The notes under the pieces were generated by a model, which saw nothing but the letters and a program-made list of their open reading frames with translations, was not told where the DNA came from and ran no database searches. A stretch of 64,000 nt of DNA, taken from contig CACRXP010000086.1 in assembly GCA_902702965.1 (NCBI GenBank), forward strand, positions 1,433,146 through 1,497,145, written 5' to 3'. Positions 13,915 to 30,640 of this stretch are shown here, in pieces (position 1 is the stretch's first letter; each line of letters opens with the position of its first letter). The position numbers and the translations under genes are program-made. The stretch is from Spirometra erinaceieuropaei. Lineage: Eukaryota > Platyhelminthes > Cestoda > Diphyllobothriidea > Diphyllobothriidae.

Positions 13915-15102
13915 GTTAAAATGGGGGTGCCGATAACCGTGCCCTGCCCCATGACCAACGCCACAGTTACAACCTTCGTCCTTCTTCCTCTTGGTTATCT
14001 TTTTAATTGTTTTTCTTTTTGCTGTTATCATTATTTGTGTTATCAGCATCATGATTCTCCTGTAAGTGACTTTCGAGACAGGTGTCCCGACACGTCGTCG
14101 AGAATCCACAAATCAGACCAAGTAGACATTTTATAATCCTCCTGCACTAAAACACACGACAGTTTGACCGTCGTTGCCGACGATATCCACCGTGTGCTCT
14201 ACAGTAAGGTGAATCGGACACGGTGACTTGCACGCGACTTAGTTTCCGGCGAATGTGGACTTCAGCAGCATCTACCGCACTCCCTCATCCTTCCCCACCC
14301 TGGCCCGGTATCAAGACATAATCAAGAAGACCAAAGGCGGCGGAAGGCGCACGTGGATGGGGCGGCCGAGTCCGTACCTTGACGCTCCACTCCACACCCC
14401 CTGGTTAACACAACAAATGACCAGGATTTTGACAAACAACAACAGTGGGGACGGCAGGGGTCCCAGTGTGCGCGAAGGCTATCGGCAACCGGGTCTGCCA
14501 ACGCACCCCCGACGTGTTGGCGTTGGTTATGGGTACGCAATCTGATAACGCCTGCCAGAATCCGATATTGCCCCCGTGTTGGTCCAGCGCATCTACCACG
14601 TGGCCCGTTTAGGGGGCACACACACATACACGTCAAGGTGAGAATGTGTAAAGGATTCCCCCGTTTATCCTCCCACTCTGGAATTCTTCCTGGACAATTT
14701 TCGAAACCACTTATTCCAAACCGTCAGCAGTCCCTAAAGAATGACTGTGTCATGCCTGGTATGGCACTTTTCGATTTGCTCAATAATAAAGAAATTTACG
14801 GTTCTTTAAATGGCCGGACTCGAGATTTATTTAGTCGAGCACTGGTCGTCACGGAAGGTGAAGCAGTTCCTGTTTTTGAGTGATTCATAATAAGATATCG
14901 CTAGCGCACTGGAGAGCCCTCACTGAATTCTTGTAAAAAAAACTTGTTAGATTTCGTGATGGGGAAAGAATTTAGCCGATTTATCCTGAATCATGATGGC
15001 ACGACAAGCAATGGAAACTCAAAAAGGAGCCTAACAGGAATATATTGCTATGTTAGGGAAAAGATCACCGAGGGAGCTGCCATGCGGTTCATTGAAAGGG
15101 AA

Positions 15103-15103
<1 letters not shown>
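13915..15103. other. Intergenic DNA, no gene seen
   Basis: A GC-richer block at about 14260-14640 has overlapping open frames on both strands, which is more typical of a repeat than of an exon. No protein motif was recognised. Confidence 0.3.
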
Positions 15104-15133
<30 letters not shown>

Positions 15134-15267
15134 AAGAAGAAGAAGAAGAAGAAGAAAGAAAAAAGAAGAAAGCAGAAGAAGAAGAGGAAGAAGAAGAAAA
15201 ATAAGAAGAGGAAGAAGAAGAGGAAGCAGACGAAGAAGAGGAAGAGGAGGGGGGAGAGGAAGAAGAT
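15104..15267 (+). repeat. GAA/GGA purine tract
   Basis: About 164 bp of almost pure purine on the plus strand, first regular AAG/GAA units and then mixed GAA, GGA and AGA. The open frames of Lys or Ser/Leu across it are products of the repeat. The strand asymmetry is extreme enough to favour triplex formation. Confidence 0.95.
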
Positions 15268-15359
15268 CCTCGCATTTGTTCAATGTGCTTCTAGATATAA
15301 CTTCTCGGCCGATAGCCTTTATTCGAAGAGGCAGTAGTCCCCCGCTCTAAAATATGGCA

Positions 15360-15900
15360 CAAGAGTTAATGCCATTTAAATCGACTTCAAGGAGGCCTTC
15401 GGTGGGGTTTCACATCGGTTGATCTATAAACTCTGGACATATGGGGCACTAGCGAATTTACTGACCCAAATAGAGGATTTCTTGACAGTCCGATCGTAGT
15501 CTGTGTGCATGGGAAAGGTTAACTCTACACCCCTGGCAGTTGTGAGTGGATTTCTCCGGGGTTCGATTCTGTGGCCCTTACCGTTCTGGCTCTTAATAAT
15601 TGTTTATCAGGACTGGACTGAAGGGGTGCCACGGTTGCAGATGACACCAGAATATGACAAGCGACAGAATACCATAACAGTACAGGAGTCCTGCAAGAGC
15701 CTTGACCGATTCTGCGAATAGTCTTACATTAGATGGTCTTTCAAGTTTGACGTTGAAAAGTGTGGCCCATTTCAGATCAAAGCAAAGAAAGCAGACAATG
15801 CCGGCCCTCCTCGATAATTTACTGAGTGAAGGTCTCTGGAGAATGGTGCCAAAAAGTAGGGCCCTGCGTTACTACTATGACATATTGAAAAGCAATTAGT
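15360..15900 (+). mobile_element. CR1-like LINE reverse transcriptase fragment
   Basis: Translation across stops and a frameshift gives the reverse transcriptase core: DFKEAFGGVSHRLIYKLWTY near 15390, VNSTPLAVVSGFLRGSILWP near 15520-15570, and, after a frame change, ATVADDTRI near 15630-15655 where the catalytic Asp pair lies. The order matches CR1/Jockey-type reverse transcriptases. No endonuclease or 3' end is attached, so it is a short dead fragment. Confidence 0.75.
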
Positions 15901-16339
15901 GCCCTCTTGTAATGAAAAGGTCGTTAGTAGATATGGACGAGGACGAAAGTAATTTTGAGAACCTGGGCTCCCTATAATACAAATGTCTATTTGTAAGGCT
16001 AAATTTACTCTAACTAGAATATGGACAGAACTGAGATCTCATACAGACGAATCGGTTTGTGAGGCAGCGAGAGTGCGCCGTACAGTCCGGTGAACTCCTC
16101 GCACCAGCCACAACAAACTATATAAGTGAGAACTCCTTCGAGCTCGGAGGGGCCTTCTTGTAGTTGATTGTATGCAAGTGCTTCTCCCCGCAGTGTCTGG
16201 AGCGGACGTAATCATGGTAGGCCTTTAAAGCCGTCTGCCGGAAACAACGAGTCCGTTGACGACGAAAAACTACGGCACTAATGTTAGCTGAGTCCAAGTA
16301 AAGTTGAATATTTCCAATTCAGACCACAACTGAGATTCC

Positions 16340-18150
16340 GGACGACTGGATTGTCGGCAAGGCGGATAAAATCAGTAGTGGAGGTAAGTAGAGGGACGTA
16401 TTTGCGGTCATCAAGGTCGTCTACGATCCATAACTTATTGAGCCACTTCTCAACTCAGGTGGGACAACCCTACTATTTGGCAGACCGCACATCCTGCAAC
16501 GCTGAGATGGAACGTGGTCAAATGTTCATTTCTAGTCTGTAAGATACCAACGGACTTCCTTAAGTAGATACCAATGTCGACCTTGATCGCCCACACTCTC
16601 CGAAAGACACAATCAGGGTAATTCGCCAGATGTCTCGTGGAAAATCTCCGAGCGCTCGCTCCATTCCATTAACTTGCAGAAACATCGTGGAACGGGCGAC
16701 GTTAGCAGCCCGGCAACTCCAGAAAAAAGTGCAACGAAGTGGGAATCGACGTCTATACCAAATTTGTCAATCTCACAGAGGCCTAAAACACCATGAATTG
16801 TGACAAGTTTTGGGGAATCATGAAGTCGGTGCATTGAACGCCTCACAACGACTAGATGGCTTCCTAACGGCATAGAGACGTGCATTGGGGACAGACGGTC
16901 AATGTCACAGACCCTTTCAGCCGCATGTCCCCTGCAATTTCATCGGACGTCCGTTGAGAGGGCGGCAGGGAACCGATACCACCAACCGAGCCAGTGGGAA
17001 GCTGCCCAAATCTTCTGTACGTATGTCGTCACTAAAATCTTGAATGTCGAAAACAACTCTCTCACCGGCATTTGGGCACTGAGCACGAAATCCTACGGAG
17101 ATTTTCAGTGAGGTCTGTGATATGTGTCATTTTGATGCTCCAGATTCTAATCAATCGTTAGAAGGAAAAAAGAGGTTGTCTTGCAGCAATTGCATCAGCC
17201 GCGAGCTATACTGAATATCACTGTCAGTGACGATCGTCACACCGCTGTGAATCAGTTCACGTGCCTAGTATACACAATCACGAAGAGCATCAAAACTGAC
17301 AGTTTCAGCCCAGAACAGAGACCACCAATAGGGGTCCCAGTTTTTCGCACAGAATCGCTGTAGCACCGTCAACACCACGCAGGGATGTAAGAAGTGGTTG
17401 TCCTGATAGAGCTTCTCTGGGGGTGCAGAAACTTGCTCAGTATCAAGACAAAGGGCGAGCTTAACCACTTTCACTGAAGTTGTTTAAGGATTCCAGAGCC
17501 CTAAAACCGAATCGCATGTTCAGATCGTCACACCGTTAAACCATATCCAACTTAGGCGATGTGACTTGGTTGACAATGCCAGATAGGCGTCTGCCGAAAC
17601 GACTGCTCTACGCTCGCGTCGCTGCAGGTTTCCGTCGATTACAGAAAATACGTCATCAGACGTTGCAAACTTCACAAAAGTGCGTCACCACCAAACCAAG
17701 TCCCTGGAATCCCCTACACAGGAACGGCGGGCATGGCGCACTGTCGCGAATGAAGCGGCACCCCCCGGAAATGACCAAGTACAGGCCGATCAGACAATAT
17801 CGAAACACTAAGCAACATCATTTACACCCCGCGCCCTTCCAAATATCTTCAACCTCAATGTACACTCAAGGCTCCCACCGGTTTTGAGAGATATCTCCAC
17901 ATCCACTGCAAAGCCACCCGTATCGACGGCATGCAGCGGCGCATTGTCGACACCATTAGCGAATGTCCCAGGCCGGACACCTCAGTGCCCATCCTCGCGC
18001 ACCAAGCTTCGTGACCCCAGCCCGCCGAGTTCGACCCGACAACAAGCAGGCCAGGCCGACTCCCACGTCCGTATTGTATAGGGGTCAAAAGTGAAGAACA
18101 ATTGTTAGCAGGGCAGTTACGAAACCTGGGCCCCTGCAGCTGTGTCCTCA
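16340..18150 (+). mobile_element. Zinc-finger-tailed LINE, copy 2 (decayed)
   Basis: The reverse transcriptase of the same LINE family as 320-4535 can be followed in fragments. A linker with FAVIKVVYDP lies near 16395-16425, ATLAARQLQKKCNEVGIDVY near 16700-16750, then FVNLTEA where the first catalytic Asp region should be. VNQFTCLVYT follows near 17245, and RLPKRLLYARVA near 17585. The last part, to about 18150, corresponds to the finger tail but has lost the Cys/His pattern. Stops and frame changes are frequent. I could not support an endonuclease part before 16340. Confidence 0.75.
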
Positions 18151-18888
18151 ACTATAACTTTACAGCTTCGCCGTCTATCACTGTTGGCCTGTCACGTCTG
18201 CTCCGCATCCAGCTAGTCTCCACCCGTCCAAAGTGATTGTTTTCCACCCAATAAACACCTGCATCCCCACCTGGCTCACATTTTGACAAGCAGTCAGAGC
18301 TGCGGAGACTCGTGAGACACGTCGACATCCGACTTAGCCTAAACCGATAATTTTTCAGACCGAAGTCTAGCGTAGATGGTAATTTTCCACCACGATGGGT
18401 GACCCATCGTCAGATTGGGGGTGGCCAAAGTACTCAGGGGAATAATTATCCCCGTTACCTGATAAGTCAATCAAAGGCCGTGTAACTTGTGAAATCGCCC
18501 GAGCATGCTGTCACTGTTGTATCAATTCATGGCCAACATGGTCATTGGTTAGACTTTCGCGATTAAGTCAAGGGCTGCTGCGCCCCCTGCAGTTTACGAC
18601 ATCGTGATTTCCTGACACTACGCAGCTGCACGGGAAACTGGTGAAAAAGTAGAACAGACGTGTTTGCAACGTGCGGAAGGAAAAAGCCAACAGGAAGGAC
18701 CGTTTGATCCGTTAATTGGTAGCTGCATGGAAGCGTAAATACACTGACTCCGGTGACGGTCTGATTTGTGTCGACAAAGGCCTGACAAAACAAGGCAGTC
18801 GCATAGTAAATGGCTGCGGGCATTGAAGGTTCAAGTCAAAACTAGAACATGTTCAGCGTTGAGACAAATTACGAGAAAATATGAAAGT
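18151..18888. other. Intergenic DNA up to assembly gap
   Basis: No gene is supported. A perfect 9-bp hairpin with one central base lies at 18392-18410. The last 17 bases before the gap recur immediately after it. Confidence 0.35.
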
Positions 18889-19267
18889 NNNNNNNNNNNN
18901 NNNNNNNNNNNNNNNNNNNNNNNNNNNNNNNNNNNNNNNNNNNNNNNNNNNNNNNNNNNNNNNNNNNNNNNNNNNNNNNNNNNNNNNNNNNNNNNNNNNN
19001 NNNNNNNNNNNNNNNNNNNNNNNNNNNNNNNNNNNNNNNNNNNNNNNNNNNNNNNNNNNNNNNNNNNNNNNNNNNNNNNNNNNNNNNNNNNNNNNNNNNN
19101 NNNNNNNNNNNNNNNNNNNNNNNNNNNNNNNNNNNNNNNNNNNNNNNNNNNNNNNNNNNNNNNNNNNNNNNNNNNNNNNNNNNNNNNNNNNNNNNNNNNN
19201 NNNNNNNNNNNNNNNNNNNNNNNNNNNNNNNNNNNNNNNNNNNNNNNNNNNNNNNNNNNNNNNNNNN
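18889..19267. other. Assembly gap (379 N)
   Basis: An unresolved run. The same 17-base sequence, cgagaaaatatgaaagt, flanks it on both sides (18872-18888 and 19268-19284), so the gap either spans a tandem repeat or is a false gap between overlapping contig ends. Confidence 0.99.
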
Positions 19268-19284
19268 CGAGAAAATATGAAAGT

Positions 19285-19911
19285 ACACGTAATCGTAACA
19301 GGTCGACTGGCTTCTATTTGGTGTTAGGCGATAAGACTTGGCCATAAAATAGTCAGATTTGGGAAACTTCGTTCTGAGGCATGGGGAGGATTTAAAACTG
19401 CTTTACCAAAGTGTACAACAAACTAATTTCCCCATTAAGGAGTGAAAACTATCAATGGACGACCTGGGGCTGAATTCGTCACCAAGGTGGCGAATGGACC
19501 TGAGTGGATTACGTAAACGCTTTGCGCACCCGAAACAAGTACGTGGCGTCGATCCCTGCCAATTATGAGGAGAAAGCCTGGCGAAACTTAAAATATCTTC
19601 GGTATATAAAAACGATTATACAAAATAGTTTTAAAAGGTCCCAAGGCAGGTTAATGTAAATCTCCTGTGTTTCAAAATGCATGGCTGGACCTGAAAAAGA
19701 CGAAAGATCCAGTATTAGCTCCATACTTCATGACCGTGAACCACATAATGTATAGGTAAAGGCGGTGCGTGACGGGAGCGTGAAGGCGATGGGTAGTGCA
19801 ATCTGTAAACAGGAACCAGTTTGCCCTACGCAAAGCCTCCATGTCAGCCGTTTTTATCGAGGTAATTTCAATCTTCAAAACACCCAATATATGTGCGAGA
19901 TGACTTACGAT
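19285..19911. other. 3' flank of MCM2
   Basis: This lies downstream of the MCM2 stop on the minus strand and should hold its 3' untranslated region. I did not find a canonical AATAAA on that strand close to the stop. No other gene is supported. Confidence 0.35.
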
Positions 19912-24468
<4,557 letters not shown>

Positions 24469-24507
24469 CTTTTGAAAGCGCAATTCGGGCTGGGTGCGAC
24501 AGTTCTG

Positions 24508-24579
24508 CCAATCAGAAGTCGGATTGGTTTTGACCCAAATTAGGGTTCAAATTATTCAATGTTTAGAGAAAACGCGAAA
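24508..24579 (-). promoter_or_regulatory. Putative MCM2 promoter: two CCAAT boxes and an E2F-like site
   Basis: Upstream of the MCM2 start codon there is CCAATCAG on the plus strand at 24508-24515 and a second CCAAT on the minus strand at 24523-24527, an opposed pair. Further up, TTTCGCGTTTT on the minus strand at 24569-24579 differs little from the E2F consensus TTTSGCGC. NF-Y plus E2F control is the usual arrangement for MCM genes in animals. No TATA box is evident. This is motif matching only. Confidence 0.45.
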
Positions 24580-24589
24580 CCGTAAATAC

Positions 24590-25079
24590 TTTAGAAGCGC
24601 TTTGTAATAAAAAACGCATTTTTAAATACCAGGCTCGGTGAATTCGCAATTGGCTTATTAAACGCTTTTATACTGTCCAAGCGGTATTTAAAATAGAAAT
24701 TGTTTTCATGTGGAATCTAGTGAAGTCGATGAAAAGAAGCCATCTGAATAAGACTGTACGAATCTAAAGTATATACAATCCCGAATATAGCACCCTGCAG
24801 TCGATGTAAACCAAGACTTTCTTATGACTTATGGACAACATATAACCCGTTTATGTTCCCTCTATGACTTTCATTGTTGTAGAACTTCAGACTTGATTAT
24901 TTCTGTCTCGTCTGGACTGAGTTTTTTTGGTGCATTTTAGGGAACTAAGCCTACCCCTTTGCACTCAGTATTTACCACATGTAAAAAGGAAAGATTAGTA
25001 ACAATGTGAAGAAGGCACAGTGTCAAATGAATTCAGACACATTCATATAGGCTACTCGTTTTTATGGTTACACAGCCAC
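24590..25079. other. Intergenic DNA upstream of MCM2
   Basis: AT-rich sequence between the MCM2 promoter and the 3' end of a CR1-like LINE. No open frame or repeat was recognised. Confidence 0.4.
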
Positions 25080-27500
25080 TTAGACCGCTTGTTGTTGCAG
25101 CATATGTCCGTTAAGCCTATGTCTTAATGTCTCCACAGACTAAGACATTACAATAATCTTTGACAGGTTACTCCACAGTTCCACGACACAGACTGGACAA
25201 ATGCCTTCTCACATTTCTTGGGGAACAAGGAGTTTGAAGAGATGTTCCCAGAGGTTAGTTGTTGTGGTGCATTTAGAACACTTATTATGCAGGGGACAGG
25301 GTAAGCCACGTGCGATAGGCGAGGTTTATATCAAGTCTTCACTCAACTGCTTTTAATTCGGAAAATATAGGTTTAGGTTTTTTAGACGGATCTCGTATGG
25401 CAGTACACCTATTCGGATCGCATTGTTGTGTATTAAGGACTTTATTTCGGCTCCCGAGACGCAGTATAGTTCAGTTTCATTGAATGAAAAGACAGGAGCT
25501 CAATGCATCGTCAATGACTTTCTATATTTTTATATCATCCGCAAACATGCCACAATCGCAGTCCAATTTCTCTACACGATCATTAATGAACCAGAAAAAG
25601 AGAATCGGTTCTGGCACTGAACCTTGTGGGACTCCGCTCACTGAGACTGCGCCTTGCTTGCTGTCGCTCCTCACAGAAAATTTGAGGACAACCGACGAGG
25701 AAGCCCTCGGTCCATTTAAAAAGTTTGCCTTCGATGTCCATGACTCTCATTTTGTAAGGGAGACGCTGTTGCGGAACACTGTCGAACGCCTTCCGGAAAT
25801 CAATGTCGACCACATGTACAGAGTGTGTTTCATCGAGTGCACTTGTCCAGCTTTGCACTGTATATAGTAAGTTCGTTACACAAGATCACTCCTAAAAAGG
25901 CGCATTCTGCATTGGACAAGGGGTTGTGGGACTCCAAATTAACCATCAACTCCTTTTCGGCTGTATTCTCTTTGACTTTGAAGCAGATTGATGTCAGACT
26001 GACGGGTTTGTAGTTCGTCGCAAGAGCTCGACTACCGCTTTTGTAAAGTGATGTGATGCAGCTCGTTTTCTGGTCTGCGGGAAGAATTCCATTATCAAAG
26101 GATTTCTGGTAGAGAAAGGATAGCGATTTGGCTAACTCTCGAGCAATTTCGGAGAGCAGCTTCGCTGGGATCTCATCCGGACCAGGAGGTTTACATTCCT
26201 TCAAGCTTTTTAGTTCTTCGAAAATCGTTCCAGCCCTAGATACAATATTTTCAATAATCGGACCTCCCATGCCCACGGAATCACTTGAAATAAAAACTGC
26301 TTCTCTTGTGAAAACAGATTAGAAGAAGTGGGCTAAATGCTCTGCTTTGTTTGTGCTGCCGGATATCTTGAATCCGTCATCATCACTCATGAGTGGAATC
26401 GGATTGCTGTAACGCAGACTTTTTTAATTGGCTGTGGATCAATTTTTAATTTTTAAACGCTTAGTTGAGTAAATTACTCTTGAAAAGTCATTTTCCTTTT
26501 AAAATAAACGACTTTGCTCTATTCCTTCCGACTTTATATTCTGTAAAGGTTGCTTTGTCGTTGTTTTCGCGACTCATCTTCCACAGCCATCCGATCTTGC
26601 TGACCTCCTTTTTGAGATCTTGCCTCCGCCACTGAAGTTGGTTGGATATCCCAGGCTTCGATAAAGGACAGTGACTCCTCGTTAAATGCAAAACCTATCC
26701 TTCAACAAATTTACATCCTCAGTGACGTTCCCGGAGAAAAAGACATCTCGACCTATTTGTAATGCCCCAACTGTCCTTTTGCAAGAGTCACCTTGCCAGA
26801 TATTTGGCCTCGTCTCATTAACTTGATTTGGTGCGAAATATAGTCCGAATTCTCATACAAGTATTACAAGATCACTTCTACCAAGAGGAGGTAAGCAGTA
26901 TACTTCTTGCTGTCGGGATCTTTGGTGAAAACGAGATTCAAACAACTAGTCCGTTGCCCTCTCCGTTCTATAGTTGGAACTAGAATGTACTGAGCGAGAA
27001 GAACATTAAGTGCTGCCTTTAGAAAACAGTGATTGAAGTCATACTTTGAGCATTTCGCATGCATATTGAATGCAGGGTGCATTGAATTCTACCGTGAGAA
27101 CGACGTACGGTCGACTGTCCACCTTCTTTATGTTCTCCAGAAAACAAGTATCTGTGTCGGGGTCCGTCAGTGGTGTTTGGTAAATAGTTACGACTTCGAA
27201 GGACCGCGACCCCCGTGCCTTTATAGTCAGCCAAATGGCATATATTTCGCCGACAATCTTGTCGTTCCTCCTATATAGTCTGGAGCTGCTCTTTTGTATA
27301 CATGGCAACTCCTCCACACTTGTGGTCCCACCTATCTCTCCTAAACCATTGGTATCTTGATAACGTTACTTCCAAATTCCCAGCATTCTGTGACAGCAAC
27401 GTTTCAGTTATAGCTACAAAATATGGAAGCGTATCGTTAGCCTGTATTCTCAGTTCTTCGATCTTCGAAAACAGATTCTAGTCATTAGTTTAGGAATATT
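25080..27500 (-). mobile_element. CR1-like LINE (decayed, nearly full pol)
   Basis: Read on the minus strand, the endonuclease occupies about 27480-26330, with EIYAIWLTIKARGSR near 27220 and VLTVEFNAP near 27090, where the expected Gly and Asp of GDFNAP are replaced. The reverse transcriptase follows: GPDEIPAKLLSEIARELAK near 26180, YKPVSLTSICFKV near 26020, DFRKAFDSVP near 25790 and the catalytic FADD near 25530. The 3' end shows a VVELWN-like motif and an ETLRHRLNGHM motif near 25110-25190. Several stops and frameshifts make it inactive. Motif order is that of CR1/Jockey-type elements. It fills the space directly upstream of MCM2. Confidence 0.85.
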
Positions 27501-28079
27501 AAGTTAGGAAAGTTCGACAGAGCTTAATTCATTTTGCCCCGATTTTGCTAATGCTACGTTGCTACTGCACTCATGAGCACTGGCTTGTTCCAGGGCAACA
27601 TTGCGTTCCATGGTATTACTCGTCCCCTTAAAATGGCCAGGTCGTTCTCTTCAGCTGCAAGTCTGCTCTTCGGTTCCGTCACTAGTTCGCAATATTTCAG
27701 ACGTCCCGCTGGAGATAAGTCAGGCTGAAAAACCTCCTTGTGAGAGTTTCAGAGGTTCCCTTTACTGGATCAAAGTAAATTATCCACTCCTTTCCTGTTC
27801 AAAACAGTTGAAAATCCCGTGCGGTTACGAGGTTAGAAAACCTTTTCGAGTTTTCTGGTTTTCCCCTCAACTGTTTCTGCGTTTTCTATATCTTCCTGTT
27901 CCTATTCCACCATGATGTCGTCTTTTTTCACTCTGTGAGCATATATTCCCGTCATACAGATTACCTTAAATGAAACGGAGAGACATATAACCCGGTTCAA
28001 ACGATCATTTTTCTCCTGTTTTTGCAAACAAGGCAGAACTCGACTGTTAGTCCTTTGTATAGGAGACCATCGAAGCTGA
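27501..28079. other. Spacer between two LINE copies
   Basis: A 104-codon open frame on the plus strand (27601-27915) has no recognised motif. Part of this stretch may be the 5' region of the CR1-like LINE on the other strand. Confidence 0.3.
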
Positions 28080-30640
28080 ATACCACCATGTCCATTGCCA
28101 AGGAACCGGTCTCTTACCCACTTTCAACTGATCTTCTAACGTATAGCGGCTCTCGGCTCATGAACCAATTCATCTCTGCATTCCAAGGGCTGTAAAGACA
28201 AACAAATCCCTCAGAGTTAAAAATGTGACACCTGCATTTCCCTATCAAATTAGGAGAGAAACCGGTGGCCATATGACAACACTTGAGGTAGCTACCTCCT
28301 TAACACTGCAGGTCAAGTCTTCTCTCTCGTCCCAGTTGGTCATCCGAGACTTCACAGTGAACAGGGACATGAATTTAAAAATCAATGTGGATATCGTGGG
28401 AAACGTGGGACCGTCGAATAGATTTTTGTTGCCCGCCGAAAATCAACAGCTGGGTCTAAAATAAAAACCAGATTCCGAGCGAAATTTTAAGATCTGACAA
28501 AGGTCTTCAGTACCGTCCGCCAGATGGACTCTGAAAAGGAATGTTAATCTTCAGTTGTTCAAGGCGCTTTGTACAAATAGCGCTACAATTCCACTATGGA
28601 AGAGTTGTCCGTGTTACGAACGGTGGCGCAGTCTCGCAAACTTTTCGGCGGCACAGAGAAAGAGGTAGAGTTGTGCGCCCGCTCATGATTTCTCCAGTGT
28701 CGTTTTCGCAACAACCGCTTATTGACGCCTACTGTGAGGAGTGACTTCAAATAAACACTGCATACCGAAATGATGGTTGCTGGCTCATATTTTGATGCAA
28801 GCGGGTATCTCTGAGAGTTTCCGCCACCAACGTTTATGACTTTTCGCTCGCTGATCATTCTGGAATGAATGCTATGACTGGAACAGTGATTCACGGAGTC
28901 CTTGCTTCTGACTGCGCAAACCCCTGGCTGTCCATCAAGACGGTGGCGAAGACGGTGACTTATTGTCAACTGCCACCTGATGACCACAATTCGCTCGGGA
29001 TCCGCATAAGTACAGTCCGCCCAAACGTGGCTTAAATTCTGAGGGACATCAAGATCAACGTCGAGATCGTATGTCCGATCTGTGAAGGCAACAAAGCCCT
29101 CGACAGGTTGCAGCATTCAGTTTTAAATTGGAGCCGTCTTCACGTGAGCATGAAGCTGAGGAGGTACTGGCTGCTGTCTGAACAACGCTCATGCAAGTCA
29201 CGGAAGAGTGGACTGCATATGATATCCAGGCAAGAATGCCCAAACATTGACAACCGTTAACTCCGGAACCCCTAAAGATGAAGTTACAGGAAAGGATTCA
29301 GGACACTGAAAAGAAGTGGCGCTCTCGGTATACGCATCATGCCGTGACAGACGCAGATGCGGTGAGACAGATGCGTCGTGAATACGAACGATGAGTGCCT
29401 GCTCAAGTGACTATTCTACGACCACATCGTTACTGGTTTTGACAAACATGGGAGACAGAGGTGTTGTTACAAAACATACCAAGCGCCGGCAAGATGTGGC
29501 CTGGTAGCCCCACGTGATGGACACAGTACTGTTGGGGTTGGGGTTAAGGGTTAGGAGTTAGGAGCTATGGTTCGTGGTTAAGGTTAGTGGTCGGGGTTAG
29601 GTTTTAGGATTAGCGGTTAGAGTTAGGGGCCAGGGTTAGGTGTTAGCACAACTATTTCTCACCCATTCAAAAGTAAAACCGTGCATTCCCAATAGCTTTT
29701 CTTTTGCATACAACTACCTGACCTCGTCGCATGTGCCTTCCCCGACCCCACCTGTAAAAAACCCTATTACCACCAGTCCCGTACTAGAGGTGACTGGGGA
29801 TTGCTTACTTCAGGTGGGACTACCAAACCACATCCGACCCAAGCGCTCCCTCAAACACCTGCAAGTCGACCCTGATGTATTAAAGGATCATGTGTCAAAA
29901 CGGCAGGAAGGCGCACTGCTATTCAAGCAGGAGTAGCCTTCGAATTCAGCTAAGGAGTTTTTAAAAAGACCTAAAAGAGACTCATCGGTATCAAGTGTCA
30001 GGGATTAATAACACAAGCTCCCAAGACTACCAACGTGCCCACAAGCTGAACGGACTCTCAGAGCACGGATCAAGCATTTTAGACATTTGCGGAGGAGGAC
30101 AACCTCAGCATAACTAATCCGCTCCTGATTTCACAAAGCACCACCACCACCATCATCATCCTCCCCCCATCAGCAATGTGGACTCAGCTCCGGCCTATCA
30201 TCACCACGATGACGCCGACGTTGCTGGTCAGTCGTAGGTCCACGGCATTGAGAGCAACGAATCAATGTCTAGAGCCCTGGCATAAGCCCGTCACGCACGC
30301 TTCATTTGCCAACACTGTCCTGGAAAATTCACACGCTACATGAATATCTTCCTCCGCATGCGCATACATGAACGCGGACATAACAGCAATTTCGTCACGA
30401 CCCACAACCAGTTCCAACATCAAAAACTCCCATAACTCCACTACTGCCAACCCCGCAACAACCATTAACAGCGTTGTTGCAGGCACTAGCTCCATTGACA
30501 CAGTCTTACGCCGACCCTACCCACGCCGTATGTCTGAATCAAGCGCCGACGTGGTCGATCGCTTGTGAATTCATCTTGTTAAGACAGGCGAACTGGTTTC
30601 GCGTCAAATATCCGCCACACCATAAACTTTTTCGCAACAT
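28080..30640 (+). mobile_element. Zinc-finger-tailed LINE, copy 3 (decayed, interrupted)
   Basis: The same family as 320-4535. Readable pieces include KREGNRWPYDN near 28250, SYLLNTAGQVFSLVPVGHPR near 28290-28345, DLTKVFSTV near 28495, RVVRVTNGGAVSQTF near 28600, RLQHSVLNW near 29105 and LFYDHIVTGF near 29415. Sequence without LINE character (about 29520-29980), including a telomere-like block, interrupts it. The tail resumes with a finger CQHCPGKFTRYMNIFLRMR and then IHE near 30310-30375. A 177-codon minus-strand frame at 28583-29116 is only the reverse shadow of this copy. Stops and frame changes make it inactive. Confidence 0.8.
29531..29646 (+). repeat. Degenerate telomere-like (TTAGGG) block
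   Basis: About 116 bp made almost wholly of variants of TTAGGG and GGGGTT on the plus strand, for example GGGTTAGG and GGTTAGGTTTTAGG. It sits between the reverse transcriptase part and the finger tail of LINE copy 3. It may be an interstitial telomeric-like repeat or the G-strand version of the interior of the element at 13782-13914. Confidence 0.75.

Noticed and set aside
18766..19347. Long frames crossing the N run
   Set aside because: They are open only because N contains no stops.
28583..29116. 177-codon minus-strand open frame
   Set aside because: The opposite strand here is a recognisable decayed LINE reverse transcriptase, so this frame is its antisense shadow.
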